This document shows, in pieces, positions 1-8,638 of a stretch of 64,000 nucleotides of DNA. A model generated the notes under the pieces. That model was not told the origin of the DNA. It was given only the letters and a program-made list of their open reading frames with translations, and searched no databases. Position 1 is the first letter of the stretch. Every line of letters begins with the position of its first letter. A program made the translations under genes and the position numbers. The stretch comes from CAWINH01 sp963837425 (GTDB lineage Bacteria; Chloroflexota; Limnocylindria; QHBO01). The DNA lies in NCBI GenBank assembly GCA_963837425.1, contig CAWINH010000006.1, positions 744,001-808,000 of the forward strand, given 5' to 3'.

Positions 1-1058
1 CCGGGGCCCGTCCCGGGGACCCCGGTGTGCCCGTACTGCCACACGATCTCGTTGGTCGTGGGGTTGATGACGATCACCCGGTCGTTGTTGTCGTCGTTCA
101 GCGCGATGTTGCCGTTCGACAGCTGGACCGCGAGGGACGGATGGTCGAGCCTGCCCGGTCCGCTCGTGACGAGGTACCGCCAGAGCACCGCGCCGCTCGT
201 CGGGTCGAGCCGGAGCACCGCTCCCGGATTGTGATAGTCGACGACGAGGATCGACCCGTCGTGGAGCAGCTGCGCGTCGGACGGGTAGTGGATGCCGGGG
301 AGCTGGACGCTCCACACCAGATGGCCGGCGGCATCGATGCGGTCGACCCAGCTTCCGTGGATCTCGGTCACCAGGATGCCGCCATCGGGCAGCGGTGTGT
401 CGCCGTTCGGGGCCGCGAACGCGCGCGGCGGGTCGTGGGCGCGCACCCCGGTCGTGCCCAGCTGCCGAACGATCGCGCCGGCCGGGCTGATCTCGAGAAT
501 CCGCTCGTTGAAGATGTCGGCCACCAGGGTGTCGCCGTTCGGCAGCGGATACGCATCGTCGGGGGTGTGCAGGTATCCGGGGGCGCTCCCGTAATAGCCG
601 TCGTGACCGTAGCTCCAGGTGACGCGCCGGTTCGCGATGTCCACGCGGGCGATGACGTTCTGGTCCTCGGCGTTGATCGAGATTCCGCTCGCATCGGGCG
701 TGAAGAACGCGTCATCCGCGGCAAGCGGTGCGTGGGTCCATCCCGCCTGGCGGTTCAGGACCAACGACCAGAGGATCGTGTGGTCGGGAGACACGATCAG
801 CAGGCGCCCGTTCCCGCGGTCGGCGATCAGCAGGTTGCCGGGAAGCGGGCCTGCAGGAATCGACGGGGTGGGGGACGGAGATGGCGACGGCGTCGGCGAG
901 GGTGAGGGCCGCGGCGACGGCGTCGGCGACGGGGATGGAGGGACCGACGTTGGACTCTGCGCGCCCGCGGACGCCGAGGCGGACGGACCGGGCGAGCTGC
1001 ACGCGCCGATGATGACGACGAGGCCGAGGAGGGCCGCCCAGCGCGAGGAATGGGTCAC
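1..1058 (-). CDS. Exported lipoprotein with beta-propeller-like repeats (C-terminus cut by window edge)
   Basis: A GTG at 1058 opens a frame that runs off the window, leaving 352 visible residues. The leader is hydrophobic (residues 8-18) and ends in a lipobox with Cys20 (IIGAC), so the protein is probably lipid-anchored outside the membrane. Residues about 25-66 are a Ser/Pro/Thr spacer (SPSPTPSPSP). The rest has recurring blade-like segments such as NLLIADRGNGRLLIVSP and DTLVADIFNERILEISP, typical of NHL or arylsulfotransferase-like propellers. No catalytic residue can be assigned, so an enzyme function is not claimed. It is divergent from the oxidoreductase pair at 1242. Confidence 0.8.
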   Translation of the reverse strand, partial: MTHSSRWAALLGLVVIIGACSSPGPSASASAGAQSPTSVPPSPSPTPSPRPSPSPTPSPSPSPTPSIPAGPLPGNLLIADRGNGRLLIVSPDHTILWSLVLNRQAGWTHAPLAADDAFFTPDASGISINAEDQNVIARVDIANRRVTWSYGHDGYYGSAPGYLHTPDDAYPLPNGDTLVADIFNERILEISPAGAIVRQLGTTGVRAHDPPRAFAAPNGDTPLPDGGILVTEIHGSWVDRIDAAGHLVWSVQLPGIHYPSDAQLLHDGSILVVDYHNPGAVLRLDPTSGAVLWRYLVTSGPGRLDHPSLAVQLSNGNIALNDDNNDRVIVINPTTNEIVWQYGHTGVPGTGP

Positions 1059-1241
1059 GTTCGCTCCAATCTGCCGTTGGGCGAACGGCGCAACATGGGT
1101 GCGCGGGGCAGCATGCCACACTGCCGGGCGATCTGTGCGTCCCGGGGTGGGCCGGAATCGCCAACCGTAGCCCGCGGCCGGCCCGCGACCGCGGAACGGG
1201 ACCTCGACCGCCCTGAGCCCATACACTGAGCGCCGAGCACA

Positions 1242-2273
1242 GTGAGGTCATGGGTGACGCTTCGCGTGGGCGTGGTGGGCGCCGGAAACATCTTCGCGCG
1301 CGGACACCTGCCGGCGCTGCTCGCGACGGACTCCGTGAAGACCGTCGCCGTCTGCGACATCGACCCGCTTCGCGCGCAGGAGGCGGCGAGTGCTCTCGAC
1401 GCTCTTCCCGTCGAGGGAGAGGCGGCGGACCTCTTTGGCCGGGACGACCTCGACGCGGTCCTGGTGCTGACGCCCACCCACACGCATGCCGACCTCGCGA
1501 TCGCCGCGCTCGAAGCGGGCAAGCACGTGCTGTGCGAGAAGCCGATGGCGCGATCGGCGGCGGACGCGCACCGCATGGCCGAGGCGGCCGCGCGGTCCGG
1601 ACGACGGCTGATGGTCGGTCACACCCGCCACTTCGACGAGCGGTGGGTCGCGATCCACGACCAGATCCGCGCCGGAAGGATTGGCGATCCGGTCTACCTC
1701 TATCGCTCCGAGCATGCCTTCAACGGCGCCCCGGCCGGTGCCTGGCCGTGGCGTGACGAGCAGAGCGGCGGCGTCCTGTGGGACGTCGGGATCCACGTGG
1801 CGGAGCTGATCCACTGGTACTTCGGCGAACGTCCGCGCAGGGCGTTCACGAAGCTGCTCCGCGTCCGGCCGGAGGCGGTGGCCGGCGGCGCGTCCGACGC
1901 GGCGATCGTCACCTTCGACTGTGGGCCGATGCGTCACGCGGTGCTGAGCGTGTCGTGGATCCACCCCCCGGCGTGGGGGCCGTTCTATGCCTCGATGGAG
2001 GTCGTCGGAACCTCGGGGAGGATCGACTACCAGGACCTCGATGCGCATCCGGCGATCATCGCGGCCGGTACCGAGCTGACGATCCCGCGCTACTCGCCGC
2101 TGCTGTCGGCGACCGCCACCGCCTTCCAGCGTGAGATCGAGCATTTCTCGGCGGCCATCGAGGCGGATGCCCCGTTCGCGATCACGACCGAGGACGCGGT
2201 GGCCGCCGTCGAGGTCGTTGCCGCGGCCGAGCGTTCGGCTCTCAGCGGGCGACCCGAGGCGGTGGCGTCGTGA
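1242..2273 (+). CDS. Gfo/Idh/MocA family oxidoreductase
   Basis: NAD(P)-dependent sugar or cyclitol dehydrogenase-like protein of 343 residues, the usual size. The N-terminal Rossmann fold carries GVVGAGNIFARGH (about 10-22), and the family signature CEKPMA includes the Glu-Lys-Pro triad at 99-101 whose Lys is normally catalytic. Asp181 and His185 in DVGIHVAEL match the usual substrate-pocket region. The start may be GTG 1242 or the in-frame GTG 1254, which leaves a shorter tail before the fold. The stop overlaps the next gene by 4 nt (GTGA), so the two are probably translated together. The substrate is unknown. Confidence 0.88.
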   Translation: MRSWVTLRVGVVGAGNIFARGHLPALLATDSVKTVAVCDIDPLRAQEAASALDALPVEGEAADLFGRDDLDAVLVLTPTHTHADLAIAALEAGKHVLCEKPMARSAADAHRMAEAAARSGRRLMVGHTRHFDERWVAIHDQIRAGRIGDPVYLYRSEHAFNGAPAGAWPWRDEQSGGVLWDVGIHVAELIHWYFGERPRRAFTKLLRVRPEAVAGGASDAAIVTFDCGPMRHAVLSVSWIHPPAWGPFYASMEVVGTSGRIDYQDLDAHPAIIAAGTELTIPRYSPLLSATATAFQREIEHFSAAIEADAPFAITTEDAVAAVEVVAAAERSALSGRPEAVAS

Positions 2274-3271
2274 GCGAGCCGCTGCGCCTGGGGATCGTCG
2301 GATTCGATCATCCGCACGTCCTCCGATTCGCACCCATGCTCGCCGCCCGAACCGACGTCCGGCTGGCGTGGATCACCGCGGATGGCCCGAACCGGGGTGC
2401 GGCGGAGGCAATGGCCGCCTCGCTCGGCGTGCCGTTCGTCCCCGAGCCCGCGCCGGGCGTCGACGCCGCATATGTCGCGACGACCCCCGACCGACACCTG
2501 TCGGTCGTGGAGCAACTGGCACCGAACGGCGTTCACCTGCTGCTCGACAAGCCGATCGCCCTGACCATGAACGACGGGCGTGCGATCGAGCGGATCGCCC
2601 GCGAGGCCGGCATCCGGCTCATGGTGCCGTTCAACCCGCGCGGTCAGCTCGGTCCACGGGCCGTGAAGGAGCGGATCGACAGCGGCGAGCTGGGTGAGAT
2701 CAAGCTCGTCGAGGCCGTCAAGGTCGGCCGCGTGCCGCTCTCGATCCCCGGCCTCGACTGCACCTGGCTCACGGATCCGGCCCGGGCCGGGTTCGGGGGC
2801 TTCGGCGACATCGGGATCCATGCCCTCGATGCAATGCGCTGGCTCCTGGGCCGTGAGGCGCTCGCCGTCCACGCGCGAATCCACGCCGGGATCCGGCCGG
2901 ACCTGCCGGTGGACAGCATCGGCTCCGCGGTCATCACCTGGGAGGGCGGGGCGATCTCGGCCCTCACCGCGGGCTGGGCCAACCCCGACGGGTACCCGGT
3001 CGGTCTCGATGCACGCTTCGAGGTGGTCGGCACGAAGGGGGCGGCGCGGGTGGATCACCCCTACGGGGAATTTCGACTGGCGGATGGCCAGCGCTCGGAG
3101 CGGGTGGCAGTGGCCCGCAACGACGCGGCCTGGGTGCTCGACTCGTTCATCGACTGCGTGGTGCGCGACACTGAGCCACCGATCACCGCCGATGACGGCC
3201 TGCGGGCCCTCGAGCTGGTGCTCGCCTGCTATCGCTCCTCGGAGCTCGGCGAGGAGGTGACGCTTGCCTAG
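2270..3271 (+). CDS. Gfo/Idh/MocA family oxidoreductase, second of pair
   Basis: A 333-residue member of the same family as its upstream neighbour, overlapping it by 4 nt. The Rossmann segment begins LGIVGFDHPHVLRF (about 7-20). The family EKP motif is conserved only as Asp93-Lys94-Pro95 (LLDKPIALT), keeping the Lys but changing Glu to Asp. GDIGIHALDAM provides the usual histidine-containing active-site helix. The two genes may act on successive or related sugar substrates or form a hetero-oligomer; that is inference from linkage. The substrate cannot be predicted. Confidence 0.85.
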   Translation: MSEPLRLGIVGFDHPHVLRFAPMLAARTDVRLAWITADGPNRGAAEAMAASLGVPFVPEPAPGVDAAYVATTPDRHLSVVEQLAPNGVHLLLDKPIALTMNDGRAIERIAREAGIRLMVPFNPRGQLGPRAVKERIDSGELGEIKLVEAVKVGRVPLSIPGLDCTWLTDPARAGFGGFGDIGIHALDAMRWLLGREALAVHARIHAGIRPDLPVDSIGSAVITWEGGAISALTAGWANPDGYPVGLDARFEVVGTKGAARVDHPYGEFRLADGQRSERVAVARNDAAWVLDSFIDCVVRDTEPPITADDGLRALELVLACYRSSELGEEVTLA

Positions 3272-3278
3272 TGCGCCG

Positions 3279-3827
3279 CTAGCCGGGGAGTGCGGTGGGG
3301 TCTTCGCGGCGCAGGAGGATACCCAGGAAGCCCTTCCAGGGCCCGACCTCCGCGTCGTGTGAGCCGGCAAGGCCGGCATGGATCTGGCCGATGTGGTCGA
3401 GGTCGTGGACGGCCCAGGCGGCGAGCAGCTGGCGGAGCGTGACCTCGCCAAGGCTTGGATGCAGGCCGCGGCGGCCGAGGTCGGCCTCGCTCACCATCTC
3501 GCGCAGCGCCGCGAGGTTCGCGGCGCGAAGCTGTGCGAAGCGTGCCACCAGCTCGTCGAGCGGCACGCCAGCGTCGCGCTCGAGCATCGCGAAGCGCTCG
3601 AACCGGTCGAAGGGCACCGACGTGCCCTCCTCCATGATCCGACGCGCGCGCGCCATCCAGTCCGTCTGCTCGCCGGTGATCAAGTGCCCGATGACGTCGC
3701 GTGGACGCCAGCCCTCGGCGGTATCGGGCGTATCGGTCCAGGCTTCCGGCAGGCCCGTGAGCAGCGTGCGGAGCAGCTCCGGCGTACGCTCCAGCAGCGC
3801 CGTCGTCTCATCCACGAATCCGGACAT
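3279..3827 (-). CDS. DinB-like four-helix-bundle protein
   Basis: 182 residues with the DinB/YfiT layout. Histidines suited to bind one metal occur at H48 (VIGHLITGEQ) and at H141/H145 (AWAVHDLDHIGQIH). Members of this superfamily include thiol transferases (for example bacillithiol or mycothiol S-transferases), but many remain uncharacterised and the substrate cannot be read from the sequence. It converges with the oxidoreductase pair, with only 7 bp between stops. Confidence 0.82.
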   Translation of the reverse strand: MSGFVDETTALLERTPELLRTLLTGLPEAWTDTPDTAEGWRPRDVIGHLITGEQTDWMARARRIMEEGTSVPFDRFERFAMLERDAGVPLDELVARFAQLRAANLAALREMVSEADLGRRGLHPSLGEVTLRQLLAAWAVHDLDHIGQIHAGLAGSHDAEVGPWKGFLGILLRREDPTALPG

Positions 3828-3872
3828 GGAGGGTCCTCCCGTTCGCGTTCGACCTCAACGATAATCCATGCC

Positions 3873-4157
3873 ATGCGAATGGCCGATCTGCAGACGGGGT
3901 GGGGCGTGCTCGGCAACGACGGCCGCCAGATTGGCGCGGTCCAGCGGGTCGGCAAGAACTATCTCGTCGTGTCGAGGGGCGTGTTCTCTGCCGACCTCTA
4001 TGTCCCCGCGTCCGCGATCGCGAACGTCGACCACGAGGTCGTGCATCTGAACCTCGCCAAGCGTGACGCGGAGGGGATGGGCTGGGAGCAGCCCCCGCGC
4101 GAGCCGGACGCCGGTGAGTCGACCGGCGAGGCCGACGATCTGCATCGGCATGTGTAA
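3873..4157 (+). CDS. DUF2171 family small protein
   Basis: 94 residues from ATG 3873; a second in-frame ATG lies at 3879. The sequence reads as a small beta-rich domain (GRQIGAVQRVGKNYLVVSRG, then LYVPASAIANV) with an acidic tail ending EADDLHRHV. This resembles the DUF2171/PRC-barrel-like proteins common in Deinococcus and Chloroflexota. Function is not established. It is divergent from the DinB gene with a 45-bp gap. Confidence 0.65.
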   Translation: MRMADLQTGWGVLGNDGRQIGAVQRVGKNYLVVSRGVFSADLYVPASAIANVDHEVVHLNLAKRDAEGMGWEQPPREPDAGESTGEADDLHRHV

Positions 4158-4205
4158 CGGCCGGCCAATGCGAGCACTGACTTCGCCGGCGCGTAGAATC
4201 GGCTG

Positions 4206-4424
4206 ATGGCCGAAGAGCTACGCCCCGAAGCGCCGTTTGGCCTGCAGGGTGCCTACGAGAACATCTGGCACATCGCCGCGGCGGAGCGCTGGAGCGACGG
4301 TGAGCGGATCGGTCACCGCACCTTCTGTGGCCGCAATTATCCAGACGCCATTGCCCGCCACGATCTCGCCGGATTGAGCGAGGTCTGTTCGGACTGCACG
4401 GCCCAGGTCGCCCAGCGTCACTGA
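4206..4424 (+). CDS. Hypothetical 72-residue protein with Cys/His metal-site pattern
   Basis: A compact protein with possible zinc ligands Cys41, Cys61, Cys64 (VCSDC) and histidines 22, 37 and 72. No named family is recognised. The CxxC near the end and the short length suggest a structural metal-binding domain. It follows the DUF2171 gene by 48 bp on the same strand and converges with the cold-shock gene, sharing the hairpin at 4440-4475. Confidence 0.55.
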   Translation: MAEELRPEAPFGLQGAYENIWHIAAAERWSDGERIGHRTFCGRNYPDAIARHDLAGLSEVCSDCTAQVAQRH

Positions 4425-4439
4425 CCGCCGCGAGGCACG

Positions 4440-4475
4440 AAAAACGGCGCCCGCACCAGTGATGGGCGGGCGCCG
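4440..4475 (-). terminator. Rho-independent terminator of the cold-shock gene
   Basis: A perfect 10-bp GC stem (CGGCGCCCGC at 4445-4454 pairing with 4466-4475) closes an 11-nt loop. On the minus strand it is followed at once by five U residues (A-run 4440-4444 on the plus strand). It lies 15 bp beyond the stop of the cold-shock gene. On the plus strand no U-run follows. Confidence 0.85.
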
Positions 4476-4489
4476 CGTCGCGACGTGAC

Positions 4490-4693
4490 CTAGGCCGACT
4501 GCACCTGGACGGCGCGGAGGCCCTTCGGCCCGGATTCGATCTCGAACGTCACCGACTCGCCGCCGACGAGGCGGTCGAAGTCGAGCGAGCTGGTGAGCCC
4601 GTCCTTGTGGAAGAAGTACTCCTTGCCGTCGGGGGCGGCGATGAAGCCGAACCCGCGCTCGGAGATGACTTTCTTGACGGTACCGCTGGTCAT
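4490..4693 (-). CDS. csp: Cold-shock domain protein
   Basis: 67-residue single CSD protein that would bind single-stranded RNA/DNA and act as an RNA chaperone in the cytoplasm. Both nucleic-acid motifs are intact: RNP1-like GFGFIAA (14-20) and RNP2-like YFFHKDG (26-32). The start is supported by a GGAG-type site upstream on the minus strand. About 130 bp separate it from the next gene upstream, leaving room for the long 5' leader common in csp mRNAs. A paralogue lies at 28321-28524. Confidence 0.95.
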   Translation of the reverse strand: MTSGTVKKVISERGFGFIAAPDGKEYFFHKDGLTSSLDFDRLVGGESVTFEIESGPKGLRAVQVQSA

Positions 4694-4823
4694 GGTTGAA
4701 ACCTCAATCTCTCCTCGAACTCACATACGGCGCGCGGCCGGTTCGAGAAGAACCCATCGACCAAGCGAAGACTGCCGAGACTTCGGCAGGTGCTGAGCAT
4801 AGCACGGGACTGGCGCACGCACC

Positions 4824-5036
4824 CTAGTCGGAGGTGGGAACCGGCGGCTCCGGGGTCGTTTCGATCGGTTCGGAGGGAGCCTCCGGAGGCTCCGCTGGGG
4901 CGGTGGGTGGCGCAGGCTCGCGGCGGGCCGCCTCTCGGGCCCGAAGGTCGGCGAGCAGGTCCTGGCGGCGGCGCTCCGCAGCCTCCCGCGCATCGGCCTC
5001 GTCGCGGTCCCGGGCCTGCCGACGCTTCATGCTCAT
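4824..5036 (-). CDS. Hypothetical charged 70-residue protein coupled to sppA
   Basis: Starts at ATG 5036, sharing one base with the stop of the peptidase gene (TGATG), so translational coupling is likely. The first 40 residues are highly charged and probably helical (RDRDEADAREAAERRRQDLL). The rest is Pro/Glu/Thr-rich and likely disordered. There is no membrane segment or known motif. It could be an accessory factor of the peptidase, but only the linkage supports that. Confidence 0.55.
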   Translation of the reverse strand: MSMKRRQARDRDEADAREAAERRRQDLLADLRAREAARREPAPPTAPAEPPEAPSEPIETTPEPPVPTSD

Positions 5037-5869
5037 CAGGTACGGAACCGATCAGTGAAGCGGGTCTCGACTTCGTTCGCCATCGAGCGCGCCATGCTCG
5101 TGGCGAACCGATCGACGAGCCGGCCGAGCAGCGGGCGACGAATCCGCGCCCGTGCGGCACGGGCCGGAACACCGGCCAGTTCGGCGGCGACCTCGATAGC
5201 CCGCTCGAGGTCGCCGATCTCGTCGACGAGCCCGAGCTCCAGCGCCTCGCGCCCGAGCCAGACCTCGCCGGTCGCCAGCTCCCGCACGCGCTCCGGGCCG
5301 AGGCTTCTCGCATCGGCCACACGCTCGACGAACGCCTGGTAGATGGCGTCCACGATCGCCTGCTCTTTCGCCGATTCGGGCTCGGTCTCGTCGCGCCAGG
5401 GGGCTCCCATCCCCTTCAGCGCCCCGGCGGTGTGCTCGGCGATGCCGACCCCCACCCGATCGAGAAGCCGCGCCAGGCGCGGAGTTGCGTTGATGACGCC
5501 GATGGAACCAACGATCGCGGTCGGGTTGGCGAGGATGCGCCGCGCGGGCAGCGCGGCGAGGTACGCGCCGGAGGCTCCCAGGCCCCGAATCGCGGCCACC
5601 AGCGGCTTCGCGGCGGCCAGGCGCTCCATTCCACCGAACAGGTCATCCGAGGCGGCCGCGGAGCCACCCGGCGAGTCGATGTCGAGCACGACCGCGGCCA
5701 CGCGGCTCGACTCGCGGAGCCGCTGCGCGAGCTCCAGCCATTCGGCGTACCGCCCCCCGCCGCTGATGGGCCCGTAGAGGCGCAGGATTGCAACGCGACC
5801 GGGTCGCACCCGACGGCGGAGTCGGCGGAGCCACGGCCCCAGGAAGGTCGGTCTGCGTGATGCCATCAT
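5036..5869 (-). CDS. sppA: Signal peptide peptidase SppA-type serine protease (S49), short form
   Basis: 277 residues from ATG 5869; earlier in-frame starts would run into the upstream gene. It belongs to the ClpP/crotonase-fold S49 peptidases that degrade cleaved signal peptides. The serine nucleophile is Ser100 in GLGASGAYLA and the general-base Lys is Lys152 in AGALKGMG, the Ser-Lys dyad of SppA. VLDIDSPGGS is the conserved early strand/loop. No clear transmembrane anchor is present; the N-terminus is Arg-rich (PWLRRLRRRVRPGR), so membrane contact may be peripheral. It is half the length of E. coli SppA, like the Bacillus form. Confidence 0.88.
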   Translation of the reverse strand: MMASRRPTFLGPWLRRLRRRVRPGRVAILRLYGPISGGGRYAEWLELAQRLRESSRVAAVVLDIDSPGGSAAASDDLFGGMERLAAAKPLVAAIRGLGASGAYLAALPARRILANPTAIVGSIGVINATPRLARLLDRVGVGIAEHTAGALKGMGAPWRDETEPESAKEQAIVDAIYQAFVERVADARSLGPERVRELATGEVWLGREALELGLVDEIGDLERAIEVAAELAGVPARAARARIRRPLLGRLVDRFATSMARSMANEVETRFTDRFRT

Positions 5870-6018
5870 GCGGTGCGTACAGTCGCGGCGCCTGAACGAT
5901 CGCTGAAAGACGATGCGCCGCAGCGCGTCAAGTCGTCCCGAATCACCCATCGCCCGACAATCGTACCCCAGGGTTCGAGCCCCGAGCCGTTCCTCACTCG
6001 TGGCCCTGCTCCGCGCCA

Positions 6019-7365
6019 TCAGTCCGCGGCCGCAGCCGCCAGCCGGTCGGCCTGCGCCCGGAGCGCATCGGTCACCTTGGCGAGCGGAGCCAGGAAGGTC
6101 GGGATGCACTGGTCCCGGCAGCGCATTGCGAGATCGGCGATCTCGCGCAGGCGCTCCTCCATGAGCGTCCATGCCGCGGCGCGGTGGGGGAGCAGGTAGT
6201 CGACGTCGTAGAAGAGCTCGAGCGCCGGACCGGCGGTCTGGCCGGGATGCTCGGGCCCCATCGGCAGGCGCGTCGCCAGCCCGCCGAGTGGCTTCACCGC
6301 CAGGTACATGAGCGCAACCGCGACATCGGCCAGCACGGTCAGCTGTTCCTCGGTCTCGTCGGTGTTCGCGAAGTAGCGCGAGAGGAGCTGGAGGAGCACC
6401 TCGTAGACCGCGTTGAGCAGGTCCAGGCAGCGAGCGGTGAAGGCATCGCCAATGACCTGCACCTCGGCGCCGCTCGCCGGCGGCCGAACGTGGGCCAGCA
6501 TCACCGGTCGTGCCGGCTCGAATTCCGGATCCGCCTCGCGAATCTCGAGATACTCGTCCAGCATCCGGATCAGCCGGCCGAAATGCGCGTCATGCCAATC
6601 GCCGCGCGCGCCCTCTCCCTGTTCGACGATCGTTTCGATGGCGGCATGCGCGGAGGCGACGTCATGAACCGGCGTCAGCTCCTCCCAGCGGAAGTGCTCG
6701 GGGGTCGCCTGCGCGCGAGCCGGCCCGATGAACAGGCGCTCTGGGCCCAGTCGCTCCGCGAGCAGCGCCAGGGCCGCCTCGATGGATCGATACAGGTGCC
6801 CGATCGTCTCGAAGTCCTGGACGTGGGGGCCAATCTCGTCCTCCTCCGGGTGCGGGAGCGCCACGGCCTTGCCGAGCGCCGCGAAGCCCTCGGCATCGGT
6901 CATCGCCATCCCTTCGGGACGCTCGAGGAAGGCGAAGTGGCGGAGCGCCGCCTCGCCGAATGGAACGAGCGCAATCTGGACGCCGGCGGGGTACGCGTAC
7001 GGGGGCAGCGGCAGGTTGGGGCGTGCGAGGCGGGGGGCGGCGCCCACCGCGGCCAGCAGGTTCTGGACCAGCGCCAGGTGGAGCATCTCCTGCTCGCCGA
7101 TCTCGAGGAGCTCCTTGCGCCAGCGCTTCACGGTCGGCAGCAGGTCGGTCGGCACCCCTTCGTCTTCGCGCTCCTTCAGTGAGAAGGCGGCATACAGGTA
7201 CTGGCACATGACGAGGTGCTCGAGCTCGGCCGCCTTGCCGAGCGTGTAGATCAGCGCCTCGCGGTGCTCGATGACCATGGGCGTCTCGGGGTCCGCCGCC
7301 TCCCCGCGGACGGTCAGGACGTTGGCGAGCCTCCCGCCCGCGGTCACCGCATCGTCAGTCGCCAT
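6019..7365 (-). CDS. Ferritin-like (VioB/iminophenyl-pyruvate dimer synthase-type) protein
   Basis: 448 residues. The N-terminal half has a ferritin-like diiron helix pair: LEHLVMCQYLYAAF (Glu48, His50) and IGEQEMLHLAL (Glu91/Glu93 and His96). These are the ligands of the domain shared with the C-terminal part of VioB/StaD/RebD, enzymes that couple oxidised tryptophan units. A second helical region (about 290-440) follows. No partner genes for violacein- or indolocarbazole-type synthesis lie nearby, so the product is probably not that pathway. Stand-alone versions occur in many high-GC bacteria with unknown roles. Confidence 0.72.
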   Translation of the reverse strand: MATDDAVTAGGRLANVLTVRGEAADPETPMVIEHREALIYTLGKAAELEHLVMCQYLYAAFSLKEREDEGVPTDLLPTVKRWRKELLEIGEQEMLHLALVQNLLAAVGAAPRLARPNLPLPPYAYPAGVQIALVPFGEAALRHFAFLERPEGMAMTDAEGFAALGKAVALPHPEEDEIGPHVQDFETIGHLYRSIEAALALLAERLGPERLFIGPARAQATPEHFRWEELTPVHDVASAHAAIETIVEQGEGARGDWHDAHFGRLIRMLDEYLEIREADPEFEPARPVMLAHVRPPASGAEVQVIGDAFTARCLDLLNAVYEVLLQLLSRYFANTDETEEQLTVLADVAVALMYLAVKPLGGLATRLPMGPEHPGQTAGPALELFYDVDYLLPHRAAAWTLMEERLREIADLAMRCRDQCIPTFLAPLAKVTDALRAQADRLAAAAAD

Positions 7366-7440
7366 GCGTCCAGTCTAGGCATTGCATTGGCCCGCGCCCC
7401 GGGACATATGGCCCGCCGTGACGGGGAAGGAGCGGGTTGG

Positions 7441-8431
7441 CTAGGATGCGGCGCGCGAGGATCGCGCGGGGGGACCTGCGTCGGCGCAGGCGTCGATGGG
7501 TAGACACTCGGCCAGGCTCGTAGCCGAGGATCGACCCGGACGGATCCTCAGGAACGATCCGACCCAGACGCCACCGAGCGCCACCGCGCCGCCCGCCACG
7601 AAGAGCGGCGAGACCGGCTCCGCAGTGAGGAGCGCCGCCACCGGTACGGTGACGAGCGGCATGAGCAGCGTCACGTACGAGACCGCGGACGCGGTCCACC
7701 AGCGCAGGGCGAAGAGGTACAGGCCGAACATCGCGATCGATCCGAAGAACACGACGTAGCCCAGCGAGAGCCAGGTGTCGACGCGGGCCGGGAGCACCCA
7801 GCGCTCCCCGCTGAGGGCCGAGAGCGACAGAAGGACCGCGCCGCCGGCGAGCATCGCCACCGCGTTCGTGGCGAACGGGTCGCTGCGCGGGACCCACTTC
7901 AGGATCACGCCTCCCTCGGCGACGAACAGCGCGCCGGCGACCATGAAGAGCATCGGGACGAGAGGCACGTCTGTCGCGAGCTGATCGGCGACGACGATCG
8001 CCACGCGCGCCCGAATGTCGAAGCGGGACGAGCGCGCCGAACAGACCCTGGATCTTGAAGCGCTCCTGGCCATGGAGGATCGCGAGCCCGAATGTCAGAA
8101 GCGGGACGAGCGCCAGAAAGAGGATCGCCGTCCCCGCCGGAACCTCGAGCAGCGCCCGGTAGACGAAACCGAAGCTGCCGGCGAAGGCGACGACCCCGTA
8201 GACGGCGCCGCCGGCCAGGCTCCGCCCGCGGGGAACCGGGCGGCGTGTCACGAGAACGAGCACAGCCAGGAGGAGACCGGCCGCGAAGAACCGGGTGCCG
8301 GCGCTCCAGAACGGATCGAGCTCACGGACGCTGGTCTTCACCGCGATCGCGTTCAACCCACCGAAGACCACGACGCCCGCGAACGCCAGCAGCGTGGCGC
8401 GATCGGGCGCGCCACCCTTCGTGGTGGTCAT
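7441..8431 (-). pseudogene. EamA/DMT-family permease, interrupted by a frameshift
   Basis: The N-terminal half reads in one frame from ATG 8431 (LAFAGVVVFGGLNAIAVKTS, then LEVPAGTAILFLALVPLLTFG). It loses homology after about 8040 (KIQGLFGALVP). Reading resumes one frame over near 8015 (RVAIVVADQLATDVP) and continues through typical helices to the stop at 7441. Joined, the product is about 330 residues with ten helices, the standard EamA length. A single-base indel between about 8005 and 8040 explains this. It may be a genuine mutation or a sequencing/assembly error, since both halves look otherwise well conserved. Confidence 0.75.
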
Positions 8432-8638
8432 CCTGCCACCCATCCTACGAGCGCCGTCCACGCCACCAGTTGTCCGAGTCAAGGTTCGGTAGTAGGCTCC
8501 AGGGACCTCCGAGTTGCTGCGCCGGAGCATGCCACCAGCCCCGGACGAGACTCGGCCCCATGAAGCCCAAACGTGTGGGTCGCCATGGGTTGCGCGTGCC
8601 CGTCGAGCGGACAGCGCCCCGCAGTACTGGAGGTTCGG

